Shown: positions 18,599 through 26,918 of the stretch, in pieces
Layout: each line of letters begins with the position of its first letter
Numbering within the stretch: position 1 is the first letter of the stretch
DNA from: JAAYTY01 sp964569245
GTDB taxonomy: Bacteria; Fermentibacterota; Fermentibacteria; Fermentibacterales; Fermentibacteraceae
DNA: 64,000 bases
Assembly (NCBI GenBank): GCA_964569245.1
Contig: CAZMTK010000001.1
Span: 124,001 to 188,000 of the forward strand
Direction of reading: 5' to 3'
Translations under genes and position numbers: made by a program
Notes under the pieces: model-generated
Seen by the model: the letters and a program-made list of their open reading frames with translations, nothing else
What the model was told of the DNA's origin: nothing
Database searches by the model: none

Positions 18599-18952
18599 AT
18601 GCTGAAGCTGATTGCTCTCGTTCTCTCTGTCGGACTCGTCATGCTGGGTCTGGTGTTCCTCGTGGCCTCAGGCGCCGGAAACACAGTCTCGAGGCTGGTG
18701 GTCGGCGCTGTCATGATCGCGGCCGGGGCGTTCCTGCTGGTGTTCGTCAGGAAGTCAGCCGTGCAGGGCGGAGGAGGGGCGCCCGCCCAGAGGATAGACC
18801 TGTCCGGTGACGTGCACCTCGAGGAGATGAAGTGCGCTAAGTGCGGAGGGGCGCTGTCCGCTCAGAACGTTTCCGTAAGGGCTGGCGCAGTCTTCATCTC
18901 TTGCCCCTACTGCAGAGCGGAGTACCAGATCGAGGAGAAGCCGAGATGGTGA
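18599..18952 (+). CDS. small two-helix membrane protein with zinc ribbon
   Basis: A 117-residue protein starting at ATG 18599, with GGGAGG six bases before. Two hydrophobic helices (about residues 3-24 and 31-51) are followed by a linker and a zinc-ribbon with MKCAKCGGAL and SCPYCRAEYQ, which should face the cytoplasm. I know no specific function. It is the first gene of a tightly overlapping unit: its last seven bases overlap the start of the Cys-Ala-tailed protein, so it is probably made with that protein and the radical SAM enzyme. The four paired cysteines could hold zinc or help recognise the partner. Confidence 0.75.
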   Translation: MLKLIALVLSVGLVMLGLVFLVASGAGNTVSRLVVGAVMIAAGAFLLVFVRKSAVQGGGGAPAQRIDLSGDVHLEEMKCAKCGGALSAQNVSVRAGAVFISCPYCRAEYQIEEKPRW

Positions 18953-20547
18953 GAACCCTTCTCGCGGCGGCGCTGCTGTCTTTCCTCGCTGTTCCGGCCG
19001 AAGCTGCCGACTACTCCTTCGAGATACCCAGGCTGGACTGCAACGCCTCCATCGAAACCGACGGGACTCTCCTCATCTACTACGAGATCGAGTTCTCGTG
19101 CCGTCCGGGAGCGCACGAGATCGACATCGTGGACATCGGCTTCCCCACATCGTCATACGAGCTCGAATCGGTGGCCGCCGCCGTGGACGGGCACCCCCTG
19201 AACGACATACGAGTCTCCACGTACATCCCGGTGGGCGTGGAGGTGCATCTCGGGGGCTTCAGCATCGAGCCCGGAGAGACAGGCGTCTTCACCCTCTCGG
19301 GAGCCAACCCGGGGCTTGTGTATGCGGACCCCTCGCAGCCGGGCTACGCATCTCTGGAGTTCACTCCCACGTGGTTCGACGCATCTCTGCTGGAGGGCGA
19401 AACCCGCATGACCCTCCGGTTGCAGTTCCCTCCAGGAGCCGACTCCGCCTCCGTTCGCTACCACGAAGTGCCCTTCACGAGAGCATGGAGGACGAACGAG
19501 GGCAGGATCGTCTACGAGTGGCAGTCAGTGCGGAGGATGTCGTCGGCCCACATGGTCGGCGTCTCTTTCCCCGCATCGCTGATAAGCGGGCCGATAGCCA
19601 AGACCGCACCCTACCTGAACGTCTCGGGAACGCGTGCCTCGGGGGGCGGCGGCGACATCGGCGACTGGATGCCCTGCATCTGTCCGACGGGCGCCTTGAG
19701 CTTCTTCGCCGGGATCATTCTCCTGACGGCGATTCAGTCCAGGAACCGCAGGCTCCAGTACATCAAGCCTTCCATCGGCGTCGAGGGGGTCGGCATCAAG
19801 CGAGGGCTCACCGTTCCGCAGGTGGGCATCCTTTTCGGTCAGAAGCTCGACAGGATACTGATGCTCATCATCTACGGTCTTGTTCGGAAAGGTGCTGCGG
19901 TTCTGGACACTTCCTCCGGCAGGCCGGTCTTCACCTCCGCCCGTCCCGGCATCGAGGGGCTCCTGGATTACGAGACGGCGATCCTCAAGGCAATCCGCGT
20001 CGGAAAGGCGGGAAGGGAAGCCCTCGACATGGCGCAGGTCAGGGACGCCTTCGTAGCGCTCGTCAGGGACGTGGAGAACAGGATGAAGGGCTTCTCGGTG
20101 AAGGAGACCCGCGAGTATTACAGGTCCATCATGACCGAGGCCTGGAAGCAGGTCCGGGCTTCGGCGGGTGTGGAGGGAATCGAGGCGGTAGTCGCCGAGC
20201 AGCTGCCGTGGCTCCTTCTGGAGGACAGGGTGGAGAAGCGTCTCGACGAGTTTCCGGAGCTCCGCGGCCTTGTCCTGTACCCCGCGAGGCTGGGCGGCTC
20301 GTACATGCCGGCCTTCCCCGCCGGCCAGGGCATGAACATCCAGCAGTTCTGCGCCGATGTCGCTTCGAGATTCGAGAGCACGGCCTCCTCGCTGCTGGGA
20401 AACGTCGACGGATTCACCTCGACCGTGACCGCAGTGACCAACCCGATTCCTGTCAGCAGCCATTCGGGCATGCGGACCGGGGGCGGGTGTGCATGTGCAT
20501 GCGCATGCGCAGGTTGTGCATGCGCCTGCGCCGGAGGCGGGCGATGA
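18946..20547 (+). CDS. DUF2207-like membrane protein with C-terminal Cys-Ala repeat tail
   Basis: A 533-residue protein. A cleavable signal (RTLLAAALLSFLAVPAEA) is followed by a beta-rich ectodomain (about residues 22-235), one clear membrane helix near 247-264 (ALSFFAGIILLTAI), and a cytoplasmic region about 265-500 with winged-helix-like segments. This layout recalls DUF2207 proteins. The last 19 residues are (Cys-Ala)4-Gly-(Cys-Ala)3-Gly3-Arg, so seven cysteines sit at every second residue except for one Gly break. With one membrane helix the tail lies in the cytoplasm, where a soluble modifying enzyme could reach it. The stop overlaps the start of a PqqD-radical SAM-SPASM gene (ATGA), suggesting the tail is a modification substrate. 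No characterised function is known to me. Confidence 0.8.
   Translation: MVRTLLAAALLSFLAVPAEAADYSFEIPRLDCNASIETDGTLLIYYEIEFSCRPGAHEIDIVDIGFPTSSYELESVAAAVDGHPLNDIRVSTYIPVGVEVHLGGFSIEPGETGVFTLSGANPGLVYADPSQPGYASLEFTPTWFDASLLEGETRMTLRLQFPPGADSASVRYHEVPFTRAWRTNEGRIVYEWQSVRRMSSAHMVGVSFPASLISGPIAKTAPYLNVSGTRASGGGGDIGDWMPCICPTGALSFFAGIILLTAIQSRNRRLQYIKPSIGVEGVGIKRGLTVPQVGILFGQKLDRILMLIIYGLVRKGAAVLDTSSGRPVFTSARPGIEGLLDYETAILKAIRVGKAGREALDMAQVRDAFVALVRDVENRMKGFSVKETREYYRSIMTEAWKQVRASAGVEGIEAVVAEQLPWLLLEDRVEKRLDEFPELRGLVLYPARLGGSYMPAFPAGQGMNIQQFCADVASRFESTASSLLGNVDGFTSTVTAVTNPIPVSSHSGMRTGGGCACACACAGCACACAGGGR
20488..20532 (+). repeat. Cys-Ala dipeptide-coding repeat
   Basis: Seven TGY-GCN codon pairs (four, a GGT, then three) encode the Cys-Ala tail. 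Codons vary between TGT/TGC and GCA/GCC, so the peptide pattern is not just a perfect DNA microsatellite. The following GGAGG codes part of the Gly3-Arg end and also serves as ribosome site for the radical SAM gene. Confidence 0.9.
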
Positions 20548-21899
20548 GGCTGGGGATCGGCAGGTTCTTCCGGAAGCCGGGGCCGCTGGCTCCCACGGGG
20601 CTTCATCATTTCAGGCCCGAGGGCGGCCTGCGCGGGAAACGGGTCCACCTGAGAACCGAGTGCGACGGCAGCGGCATACTGGTGATAGACGCCTCGAAGA
20701 TCCTGCACCTCAACTCGACTGCCTGCGACTTCGCCTGGCTGCACCTCACCGGCTCGACGCCCGCCGAGGCGGTGAAGACCCTTGCCAGGCGCTACAGGAT
20801 CTCCAGATCGGTTCTGAAGGCCGACTGGGAGGAGTTCCAGAGGACGCTCGAGTGTCTCCTCGCCGACGAACCGGTCTGCCCCGTGACCTTTCTCGGGCTG
20901 GAGAGGATAGAGCCCTTCCGCACTCCGGTTTCGGCGCCTTACAGGGCCGATCTCGCGATCACATACAGGTGCAACGCTGACTGCAGCCACTGCTACAACG
21001 ACAAGGAGCGCGGCGGGAAGGAGCTCGACACGGAGTCCTGGAGGAAGATCCTGGGAAGGCTCTGGGACGCCGGAGTTCCGCATGTAGCCTTCACCGGAGG
21101 AGAGGCCACCCTGAGGGAAGACCTGCCCGACCTCGTGGCCCACGCCGAGTCCCTTGGCATGGTGTCGGGGCTCCTCACGAACGGAGTGAGGCTGGCCGAC
21201 GCAGGATACCTGGCTCGCCTGGATGATGCCGGCCTGGACTATGTTCAGGTAACCCTGGAGTCACACGATCCATCCGTCCACGACGCCATGACCCGAACCG
21301 AATCGCACGCCGCGACCGTCCAGGCCGTTCGGAACTGCCTGGAGCGCGGAATCTACACCATCACGAACACCACCATCACCGAAGCCAACCGCGACACCCT
21401 CGAGGCGACCGTGGACTTCGCCGCGGGCCTCGGGCTCGAGGCCATGGCGTTCAACTCCGTGATCAGAAGCGGGAGAGCCTCGGAGGGCGGCTTCGGGCTC
21501 GCTCCTTCCGACCTGAAGCTGCTACTGGAGAGGCTCCGCGGAAGAGCGACGCAGCGCGGGATGAGACTGATATGGTACTCCCCGACAAGATACTGCGAGC
21601 TCGATCCGGTGGAGCTCGGTCTCGGACCGAAGCGCTGCACCGCCGGGCAGTACAACGTATGCATCGAGCCGGACGGCACGGTCATTCCATGCCAGAGCTA
21701 CTACCGCAGCGCCGGCAGCATCCTCGAAGATTCTTGGGCCGACATCTACGACTGCGGGCTGATGCGCTCGCTGCGCGAGCGCGACTGGGTTGATGCAGCG
21801 TGCAGGAGCTGCAGCGAGTTCGATCTGTGCGGCGGCGGCTGTCCTCTCGATGCAGCCGGGGAGACCGTGAGCTGTCCCGACATGCTGTCGAATCCCTGA
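20544..21899 (+). CDS. PqqD-fused radical SAM/SPASM peptide-maturase-like enzyme
   Basis: A 451-residue protein starting at ATG 20544 with GGAGG six bases upstream. Residues about 30-115 look like a PqqD/RRE peptide-binding domain (KILHLNSTACDFAWLHL followed by TPAEAVKTLARRY). The radical SAM core begins at 130 with CNADCSHC (Cys143, Cys147, Cys150), the ligands of the SAM-binding [4Fe-4S] cluster, and contains FTGGEATLREDL. The C-terminal SPASM region has Cys365, Cys373, Cys383 and further cysteines in CRSC and LCGGGC, for one or two extra clusters. This architecture is that of RiPP maturases that form thioether or carbon-carbon links. The overlapping upstream Cys-Ala tail is the obvious candidate substrate. 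It could also be a heme/PQQ-type enzyme, but gene coupling favours peptide modification. Confidence 0.85.
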   Translation: MRLGIGRFFRKPGPLAPTGLHHFRPEGGLRGKRVHLRTECDGSGILVIDASKILHLNSTACDFAWLHLTGSTPAEAVKTLARRYRISRSVLKADWEEFQRTLECLLADEPVCPVTFLGLERIEPFRTPVSAPYRADLAITYRCNADCSHCYNDKERGGKELDTESWRKILGRLWDAGVPHVAFTGGEATLREDLPDLVAHAESLGMVSGLLTNGVRLADAGYLARLDDAGLDYVQVTLESHDPSVHDAMTRTESHAATVQAVRNCLERGIYTITNTTITEANRDTLEATVDFAAGLGLEAMAFNSVIRSGRASEGGFGLAPSDLKLLLERLRGRATQRGMRLIWYSPTRYCELDPVELGLGPKRCTAGQYNVCIEPDGTVIPCQSYYRSAGSILEDSWADIYDCGLMRSLRERDWVDAACRSCSEFDLCGGGCPLDAAGETVSCPDMLSNP

Positions 21900-22618
21900 A
21901 GACAGCGGGCTTCTCGTCCTTCCTGGAGAGACAGGCGGCATGGACGTCCTGTCTTCGCGCAAGGGTGTACTCCATGCTCCCGCTTCGCTCGGCGGGGAGG
22001 ATCGTGGAAGCGGGCTGCGGAACCGGGCTCGTTCTCGGCGAGATCGCCTCGCTGACGAATGCCGGCGTGACGGGCATCGACTGCGATCCATATCTGCTCG
22101 CTGAGGCCGCGAGGCGATGTCCCGGCCGAGTGGAGTTCGTCGAAGCGGATGCTCTGGAAGCGAGGCTGCCCCGGGCCGACATCTACCTCTTCCACCATTT
22201 TCTCATGCATGCCGAGGATCTGCCGCGCTTCCTGGCACGGGTCAGGAAGGCGCTTCCGGGATGTGGCAGGGGAACGGCTGCAGTGCTGGCCGAATACGAC
22301 TGGTCGTGCGCCTCGGCCGTTCCAGAGAGCCCCCTTCCTGATCTGCTCCGTGAGTCGCTCGCGGCAGGCGGGCTCCATCTTCGATCTCGCGTCGAAGTCG
22401 AGGAATCCTTCGAACGGGCGGGCTTCCGCAGGACGGCATCGGGGTGCGAGCCGGGCATCCCGGCGTGCCCTGACGAATGGTTAGTCGAAAGCCAGGCTGC
22501 ACTGCTCGAGGAGGAGGGCGATCCTTGCGCCGCGGGTGCCCTCCGGGCTGGCTCGAATGCCTCTCTGGCAGTCCCGGTGATGTGGAGCGTGTGGCGCACC
22601 TCCTTCCGGGGAAGATGA
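21800..22618 (+). CDS. class I SAM-dependent methyltransferase
   Basis: A methyltransferase with motif I IVEAGCGTGLVLGEI, an acidic GIDCDPYLL strand-2 end and FVEADALEARLP, the typical Rossmann core. The start is uncertain. GTG 21800 overlaps the radical SAM gene by 100 bases. CTG 21872, preceded by GGGGAG, gives a 28-base overlap and fits the local habit better; GTG about 21965 is also possible. Substrate unknown: because it is translationally linked to the radical SAM enzyme it may act on the same product, or on a small molecule. The C-terminal third is less conserved and Cys-containing. It is the last gene of the 18599-22618 unit. Confidence 0.75.
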   Translation: MQELQRVRSVRRRLSSRCSRGDRELSRHAVESLKTAGFSSFLERQAAWTSCLRARVYSMLPLRSAGRIVEAGCGTGLVLGEIASLTNAGVTGIDCDPYLLAEAARRCPGRVEFVEADALEARLPRADIYLFHHFLMHAEDLPRFLARVRKALPGCGRGTAAVLAEYDWSCASAVPESPLPDLLRESLAAGGLHLRSRVEVEESFERAGFRRTASGCEPGIPACPDEWLVESQAALLEEEGDPCAAGALRAGSNASLAVPVMWSVWRTSFRGR

Positions 22619-22691
22619 CGGCGTGCTGCGGTCATCGGGTGACGGGCGGGATCCTGTCCGGCAATGCCGCCGTCCGATGCCGGGCATGGGT

Positions 22692-22713
22692 TTCCCGGGA
22701 GCCGCCCCGGGAA
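22692..22713 (+). terminator. hairpin after the methyltransferase gene
   Basis: A perfect eight-pair stem (TTCCCGGG/CCCGGGAA) with a six-base loop lies 74 bases past the stop. There is only a short T-poor tail, so its function as terminator is likely but not certain. Confidence 0.5.
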
Positions 22714-22830
22714 CCTTGATCAGGTGCATGTGTTGCACAGATCGAAGATTGCAGGATGCCGAACGGTGCGTTATTCTATCGATGAAAGGCCCGTGGAGGC
22801 AGGGAACACGTCTTCAAGGGAGAGGCGGCT

Positions 22831-24402
22831 ATGAAATACGTCATCCTGGCGCTGGCGCTTTCGGGTTCGACATTGGCTTCCGACTGCCTCTATATGGTCG
22901 AAGCCGACTACAGGGATGTCGCCGGCGAGCCATGGCTGGCAAGCTCGGCTGTCTACTACATCGCCACCGACTTCATGCTGGTCTCGGCGCGCCCTGAAGC
23001 GATGGGCGGGCTTCGCTTCGCGAAGCTGATCGACGCTTCCTTCGAGACGCCCGATGACTACGTCATCGCGCACATCTCCGATCCGGAAGGCGCTTTCTCA
23101 GCTGCCGAGCTCGGCCCCGTTCTGCTGCAGCGCGACGGCATCGCCCTGGTCAGGCTGACCGGGCAGCTCCCCGAGCCGTTCCTCGGAAGGGGCCTCCTCC
23201 TGGTCCAGCCACTCCGCAGGATGGATCTGGACCGAGCGCAGGCTGTCCTGCCGCCGATGCGCGGCTATGACGACTACGTCGCCGACATCGTGGCGGCGGT
23301 CAGCCAGGCCGGATTCCAGGGATTCATACAGAATCTGCAGAACTACGGAACACGCTACTCGAGCACGGACAGCTACGACACAGCCGCCGCCTGGGTGCGC
23401 GACACGATCGAAGGGTACGGGATCGACGCCGAGCTCCAGTACTTCAGCATGGGATCGTACGATTGCGAGAACGTGGTGGCCGAGAAGCCGGGGCTGACCT
23501 ATCCGGACAAGATCTACATCATCTGCGGTCATTTGGACTGCACCTCCCCGAGCCCGTACTCGAATGCGCCCGGCGCGGACGACAATGCCAGCGGATCGGC
23601 TGCCGTGGTCGAGGCCGCCAGGGTGATGTCAGCCTATAACTTCAAGTACACGATCAGATTCCTGTGCTTCGGCGGTGAGGAGCAGGGCCTCTACGGCAGC
23701 GCCTACTACGCAAGCCAGGCCAGCTCTGCCGGCGACGACATTCTCGGCGTAGTCAACCTGGACATGATCCTCTACGGCCCGCCTGGAGAAGACGTTTTCT
23801 GGGTGCCCTACAACTCCCAGTCCACCGGTCTCGGGCTTGCGCTGGACGCGATCTGCGATACTTACGTACCGGCTCTGAACGTCCTGCCCGAGTACAATCC
23901 CGGTCTCACGGCGAGCGATCACGCATCCTTCTGGAACGAAGGCTACACGGCAGTGCTGGGCATCGAGCACGAGGTCTACAGCAACCCGTACTACCACCAG
24001 ACCAGCGACATCCTCTCCAACTACATGAGCTACTTCCCGTTCGGAACCAACTGCGCGAAGGGGGCGATCGCCACGATAGCCTATCTGGCCGAGCCTCTGG
24101 GGCCAACCGGAGCGGGTGAGGGCCAGTGGAATCCCGTCCACGACCCCCTCGGCATCCTTTCGATGGGACCCAACCCGGCGTCGCTGATGATCGAGGCTGC
24201 GCTCTCGGTTCCCGGCGAGATGACCGTCGAGCTGGCGGTCCTCGACATGGCGGGCAGGCTCGTCTCATCGCAGGAGTCGCAGTGCTCGGGCGGAACCCAG
24301 TCGTTCATGATCGACACAAGCGATCTGCCCGACGGGGTGTTCTTCCTGCGCGCTTCGGGAAACGGCATGGCCGACTTCCGCAGATTCGTGGTAGCGCATT
24401 AG
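22831..24402 (+). CDS. secreted M28-family aminopeptidase with C-terminal sorting domain
   Basis: A 523-residue protein starting at ATG 22831 after GGGAGAGGCGGCT. It has a signal peptide (residues 1-16), then a propeptide-like region to about 150. The M28 zinc-peptidase domain follows, with metal ligands recognisable in CGHLDC (His), PGADDNASGSA (Asp), CFGGEEQGLYGS (catalytic and ligand Glu), VNLDMI (Asp) and YYHQTSD (His). Residues about 435-523 form a FlgD/Por-type Ig-like C-terminal module ending GVFFLRASGNG...RRFVVAH, which in FCB bacteria directs secretion or surface attachment. It should degrade peptides outside the cell. Substrate preference cannot be told. Confidence 0.9.
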   Translation: MKYVILALALSGSTLASDCLYMVEADYRDVAGEPWLASSAVYYIATDFMLVSARPEAMGGLRFAKLIDASFETPDDYVIAHISDPEGAFSAAELGPVLLQRDGIALVRLTGQLPEPFLGRGLLLVQPLRRMDLDRAQAVLPPMRGYDDYVADIVAAVSQAGFQGFIQNLQNYGTRYSSTDSYDTAAAWVRDTIEGYGIDAELQYFSMGSYDCENVVAEKPGLTYPDKIYIICGHLDCTSPSPYSNAPGADDNASGSAAVVEAARVMSAYNFKYTIRFLCFGGEEQGLYGSAYYASQASSAGDDILGVVNLDMILYGPPGEDVFWVPYNSQSTGLGLALDAICDTYVPALNVLPEYNPGLTASDHASFWNEGYTAVLGIEHEVYSNPYYHQTSDILSNYMSYFPFGTNCAKGAIATIAYLAEPLGPTGAGEGQWNPVHDPLGILSMGPNPASLMIEAALSVPGEMTVELAVLDMAGRLVSSQESQCSGGTQSFMIDTSDLPDGVFFLRASGNGMADFRRFVVAH

Positions 24403-24422
24403 TCTCCTGTCGGCCGTTCGTT

Positions 24423-24449
24423 CCGGGCGCCGGTCGTTCCGGCGCCCGG
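24423..24449 (+). terminator. perfect hairpin after the M28 peptidase gene
   Basis: An eleven-pair G+C-rich stem (CCGGGCGCCGG) with loop TCGTT lies 20 bases past the stop and just before the ribosome site of the next gene. No T-tract follows, so it may terminate weakly or attenuate. Confidence 0.5.
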
Positions 24450-24468
24450 TTCCGGCCTGGAGGTGCAA

Positions 24469-25647
24469 GTGAAGAGGCTGGCTCCTTTCCTGGCTGCGCT
24501 GATCACGGCCTGCGGCGCTCCTTCCGGAGGCTCCTCCCCTGGAGAGGGCGGCAGTGCGAAAGCGCTCGAAATAGTCTCCAGGGCTGATTCCGCTGCTTCC
24601 TCGGTTCGCTCGGTCGCGTACGACTTCTCGTTCTACGGCACCGGGGAGCTCGAAGGGCTGGCGCCCTTCAGCGGAAGCGCGATCCTTGAGAAGGGGCCCG
24701 GCGGCGGCCCGCCTCTGATGTTCGTGCATTTCCTTCCCGACACTCTCGAGTCCGGCCAGGCGACTCCCGATCTCACCTTCACAACGGATTCCGAAACCGC
24801 CTGGATGCTGGACATGTCCTCGGGGTACCTCGTGAGCGGCCTGATATCCGAGGGCGGCGAGGACATCCTCCAGCCGACAGCCACCGCCGCGATGATGGAG
24901 TTCGTGATCGGGGGACCCTTCCAGGCGGAGATGGCCGCAGACACGCTGAGATACGAAGGCATCGACACTGTCGGCGGAACCGAGTGCGACGTCGTCTATG
25001 TCGTGTATGCCGACGGAGCCGGCCGGGCCAGATGGCACTTCGGCGTCGCCGACGCGCTTCCCCGTAGAGTGGAGCGGTACGACCCGACTGGCGCCGTCTC
25101 GGGCGCACAGGTCCTGGAGCTCTCCAACCTTCAGCCTGGGGTGGGCATGGATCCTGCCGACCTGGTTCTCACGGCACCCGACGACTCGTTCAAGGTGGAG
25201 GTGTACAGGGCCGTCCTCGAAGCGGGCGCCCCGGCCCCCGACTGGTCGCTGACATCTGCCGCCGGCGAGGTAGTGAACCTTTCCGGACTTCGTGACACGG
25301 TTGTAGTGCTGGACTTCTGGGCGACCTGGTGCGGGCCGTGCGCAGCCGCCATCCCGTCCCTCCAGGCCCTCCACGAGGAGATGGCAGGACGCCCCGTGAA
25401 GGTGTTCGGCCTGAACGTCTGGGAGAACGGCGATCCCGTGTCGTTCATGGAAGACCTGGGTGTCACGTATCCGATCCTCACAGGCGCTGACTCCGTGGCC
25501 GACCTCTATCTGGTCACTGCCATACCGACGTTCTACGTGATCGGCGGAGACGGGAGGGTAAGACTCGCGAGGAGAGGGTTCGAGCCCGGCACGGAGGAAG
25601 CGCTGAGATCCTCGGTGCTTGAGGCGCTGGCCGAGATCGGGCGATGA
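24469..25647 (+). CDS. lipoprotein with C-terminal TlpA-like thioredoxin domain
   Basis: A 392-residue lipoprotein from GTG 24469, with GGAGG five bases upstream. The signal MKRLAPFLAALITACG carries the lipobox ITAC. Residues about 25-245 are beta-rich and resemble outer-membrane lipoprotein sorting-type domains (LolA/DUF2092-like), with GTECDVVYVVY. Residues 255-392 are a thioredoxin fold with DFWATWCGPCAAAIPSL: redox-active Cys288 and Cys291, and the cis-Pro loop TAIPTFYVIG. It probably reduces disulfides in the envelope, perhaps on cargo bound by its N-terminal part. A peroxiredoxin gene follows 22 bases downstream, suggesting a shared oxidative or thiol-repair role. Confidence 0.82.
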   Translation: MKRLAPFLAALITACGAPSGGSSPGEGGSAKALEIVSRADSAASSVRSVAYDFSFYGTGELEGLAPFSGSAILEKGPGGGPPLMFVHFLPDTLESGQATPDLTFTTDSETAWMLDMSSGYLVSGLISEGGEDILQPTATAAMMEFVIGGPFQAEMAADTLRYEGIDTVGGTECDVVYVVYADGAGRARWHFGVADALPRRVERYDPTGAVSGAQVLELSNLQPGVGMDPADLVLTAPDDSFKVEVYRAVLEAGAPAPDWSLTSAAGEVVNLSGLRDTVVVLDFWATWCGPCAAAIPSLQALHEEMAGRPVKVFGLNVWENGDPVSFMEDLGVTYPILTGADSVADLYLVTAIPTFYVIGGDGRVRLARRGFEPGTEEALRSSVLEALAEIGR

Positions 25648-25669
25648 CAGCCGACGAGGGAGGACGAAC

Positions 25670-26134
25670 ATGAGCCGCATAGCCGCAGGTGACGTTGCGC
25701 CGGATTTCACCCTGCAGGACCAGCACAGGGATCCACTGTCCCTGTCTTCCCTCAGAGGCGGCAGAGTCCTCCTGTCCTTCCACCCCCTTGCGTTCACGCC
25801 GGTCTGCACCAGGCAGATGCAGGCCCTGGAAGCGGCGCACGACAGGCTTGCCTCTCTGAATACCGTCCCTCTCGGCCTCAGCGTCGACGCCTGGCCGGCC
25901 AAGCATGCCTGGAGCAGAGAGATAGGTATCTCGAAGCTGCGGATCCTCTCCGATTTCTGGCCGCACGGCGGATACGCCGCCAGCCTGGGTCTGTTCAGGC
26001 AGGCCGAGGGCTTCTCCGAGCGCGCGAACCTGCTGCTCGACGCCGATGGGAGGGCTCTCTTCCTGAAGGTCTACGAAATCCCGGAGCTCCCCGACCTCGA
26101 CGAGGTGCTGTCCTTCATCGAGGCGCTCGGCTAG
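25670..26134 (+). CDS. peroxiredoxin (AhpC/TSA, 1-Cys type)
   Basis: A 154-residue cytoplasmic protein from ATG 25670, with GAGGGAGGA before it. The thioredoxin-like peroxidase fold is clear: GDVAPDFTLQDQ, then FHPLAFTPVCTRQM with the peroxidatic Cys in the P-x3-T-x2-C type site (TPVCT). No second cysteine is present, so it belongs to a 1-Cys type (AhpE/BCP-like) and needs an external thiol for recycling. It lies between the TlpA-like lipoprotein and comB with short gaps, so co-transcription is likely. Confidence 0.88.
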   Translation: MSRIAAGDVAPDFTLQDQHRDPLSLSSLRGGRVLLSFHPLAFTPVCTRQMQALEAAHDRLASLNTVPLGLSVDAWPAKHAWSREIGISKLRILSDFWPHGGYAASLGLFRQAEGFSERANLLLDADGRALFLKVYEIPELPDLDEVLSFIEALG

Positions 26135-26138
26135 CATC

Positions 26139-26846
26139 GTGCATCCCCGCATACGTCGTCTCGGCCTCATTGAAGGGGCGGATTCGGCCTCCGGCTTCAC
26201 TGTGGTAGTCGATGTTCTGAGGTCTGGCTCCTTCCTGTGCGCCGCCTTTTCGATGGGGGTCGAGCGGGTGATAGCGGTCGACGACCTGGATGCCGCTCGC
26301 ACGGTGGCCGGGGCGATCCCGGGAAGCCTGCTCTCGGGGGAGAGGGGAGGGCTGCCGCTTGCCGGATTCGACCTCGCGAATTCCCCGGTCGAGCTCGGGT
26401 CGAGAGTTCTCGCAGGACGGACGCTGGTCCATACGACCAGCGCCGGGTCGCAGGGACTCGTCAGAGCGGTCAGGGCAGGGGGCGACCCTGTCGTGGCAGG
26501 TGTCTTCCTGAACGCATCCGCGGTGGCCAGATTCATCTCTGCCCGCAAGCCCGCCGAGATCAGCATCGTCTGCATGGGCAGGGAGGGGATGGAGGCCGGA
26601 CAGGAGGACGAGGCTTTCGGCGACTATCTGGAGCAGATCCTCGCCGGAGGCACGACGCCTGACCCTGCTCCTCATCTTGCAAAGGCGCGGCGTTCCAGGG
26701 CTGCGGGGGTCTTTCTCGCCGGGGACAGGCCCGGGGCGCCTTCTGGAGATCTGGAGTTCTGTCTTCGAACGGACGTCTTCGACATCGTTCCCGTCGTGAC
26801 GGGCTCCGTTGAGGGCTATCCCGTCGTCAGTCCCTCGAGGACGTGA
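26139..26846 (+). CDS. comB: 2-phosphosulfolactate phosphatase family protein
   Basis: A 235-residue protein from GTG 26139, four bases after the peroxiredoxin stop. Family signatures are VVVDVLRSGSFLCAAF, LLSGERGGLPLAGFDLANSP and TLVHTTSAGSQGL, followed by GVFLNASAVARF. ComB removes phosphate from 2-phospho-3-sulfolactate in coenzyme M synthesis in methanogens. Bacterial members are widespread and their substrate is often untested. No other coenzyme M gene (comA, comC, comDE) is in the window, so sulfolactate metabolism or another phosphate ester are alternatives. The family assignment is firm, the role is not. Confidence 0.85.
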   Translation: MHPRIRRLGLIEGADSASGFTVVVDVLRSGSFLCAAFSMGVERVIAVDDLDAARTVAGAIPGSLLSGERGGLPLAGFDLANSPVELGSRVLAGRTLVHTTSAGSQGLVRAVRAGGDPVVAGVFLNASAVARFISARKPAEISIVCMGREGMEAGQEDEAFGDYLEQILAGGTTPDPAPHLAKARRSRAAGVFLAGDRPGAPSGDLEFCLRTDVFDIVPVVTGSVEGYPVVSPSRT

Positions 26847-26918
26847 CTGGAGCGGGCGCTAGGCGATTCCGCCCGGACTGGCCGGGAGAGATGCGGAGGG
26901 CTTCCATGGAGGACCTCG

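Noticed and set aside
22749..22777. TTGCAG-17-TATTCT as promoter of the M28 peptidase
   Set aside because: Only three and four consensus matches; not distinguishable from chance.
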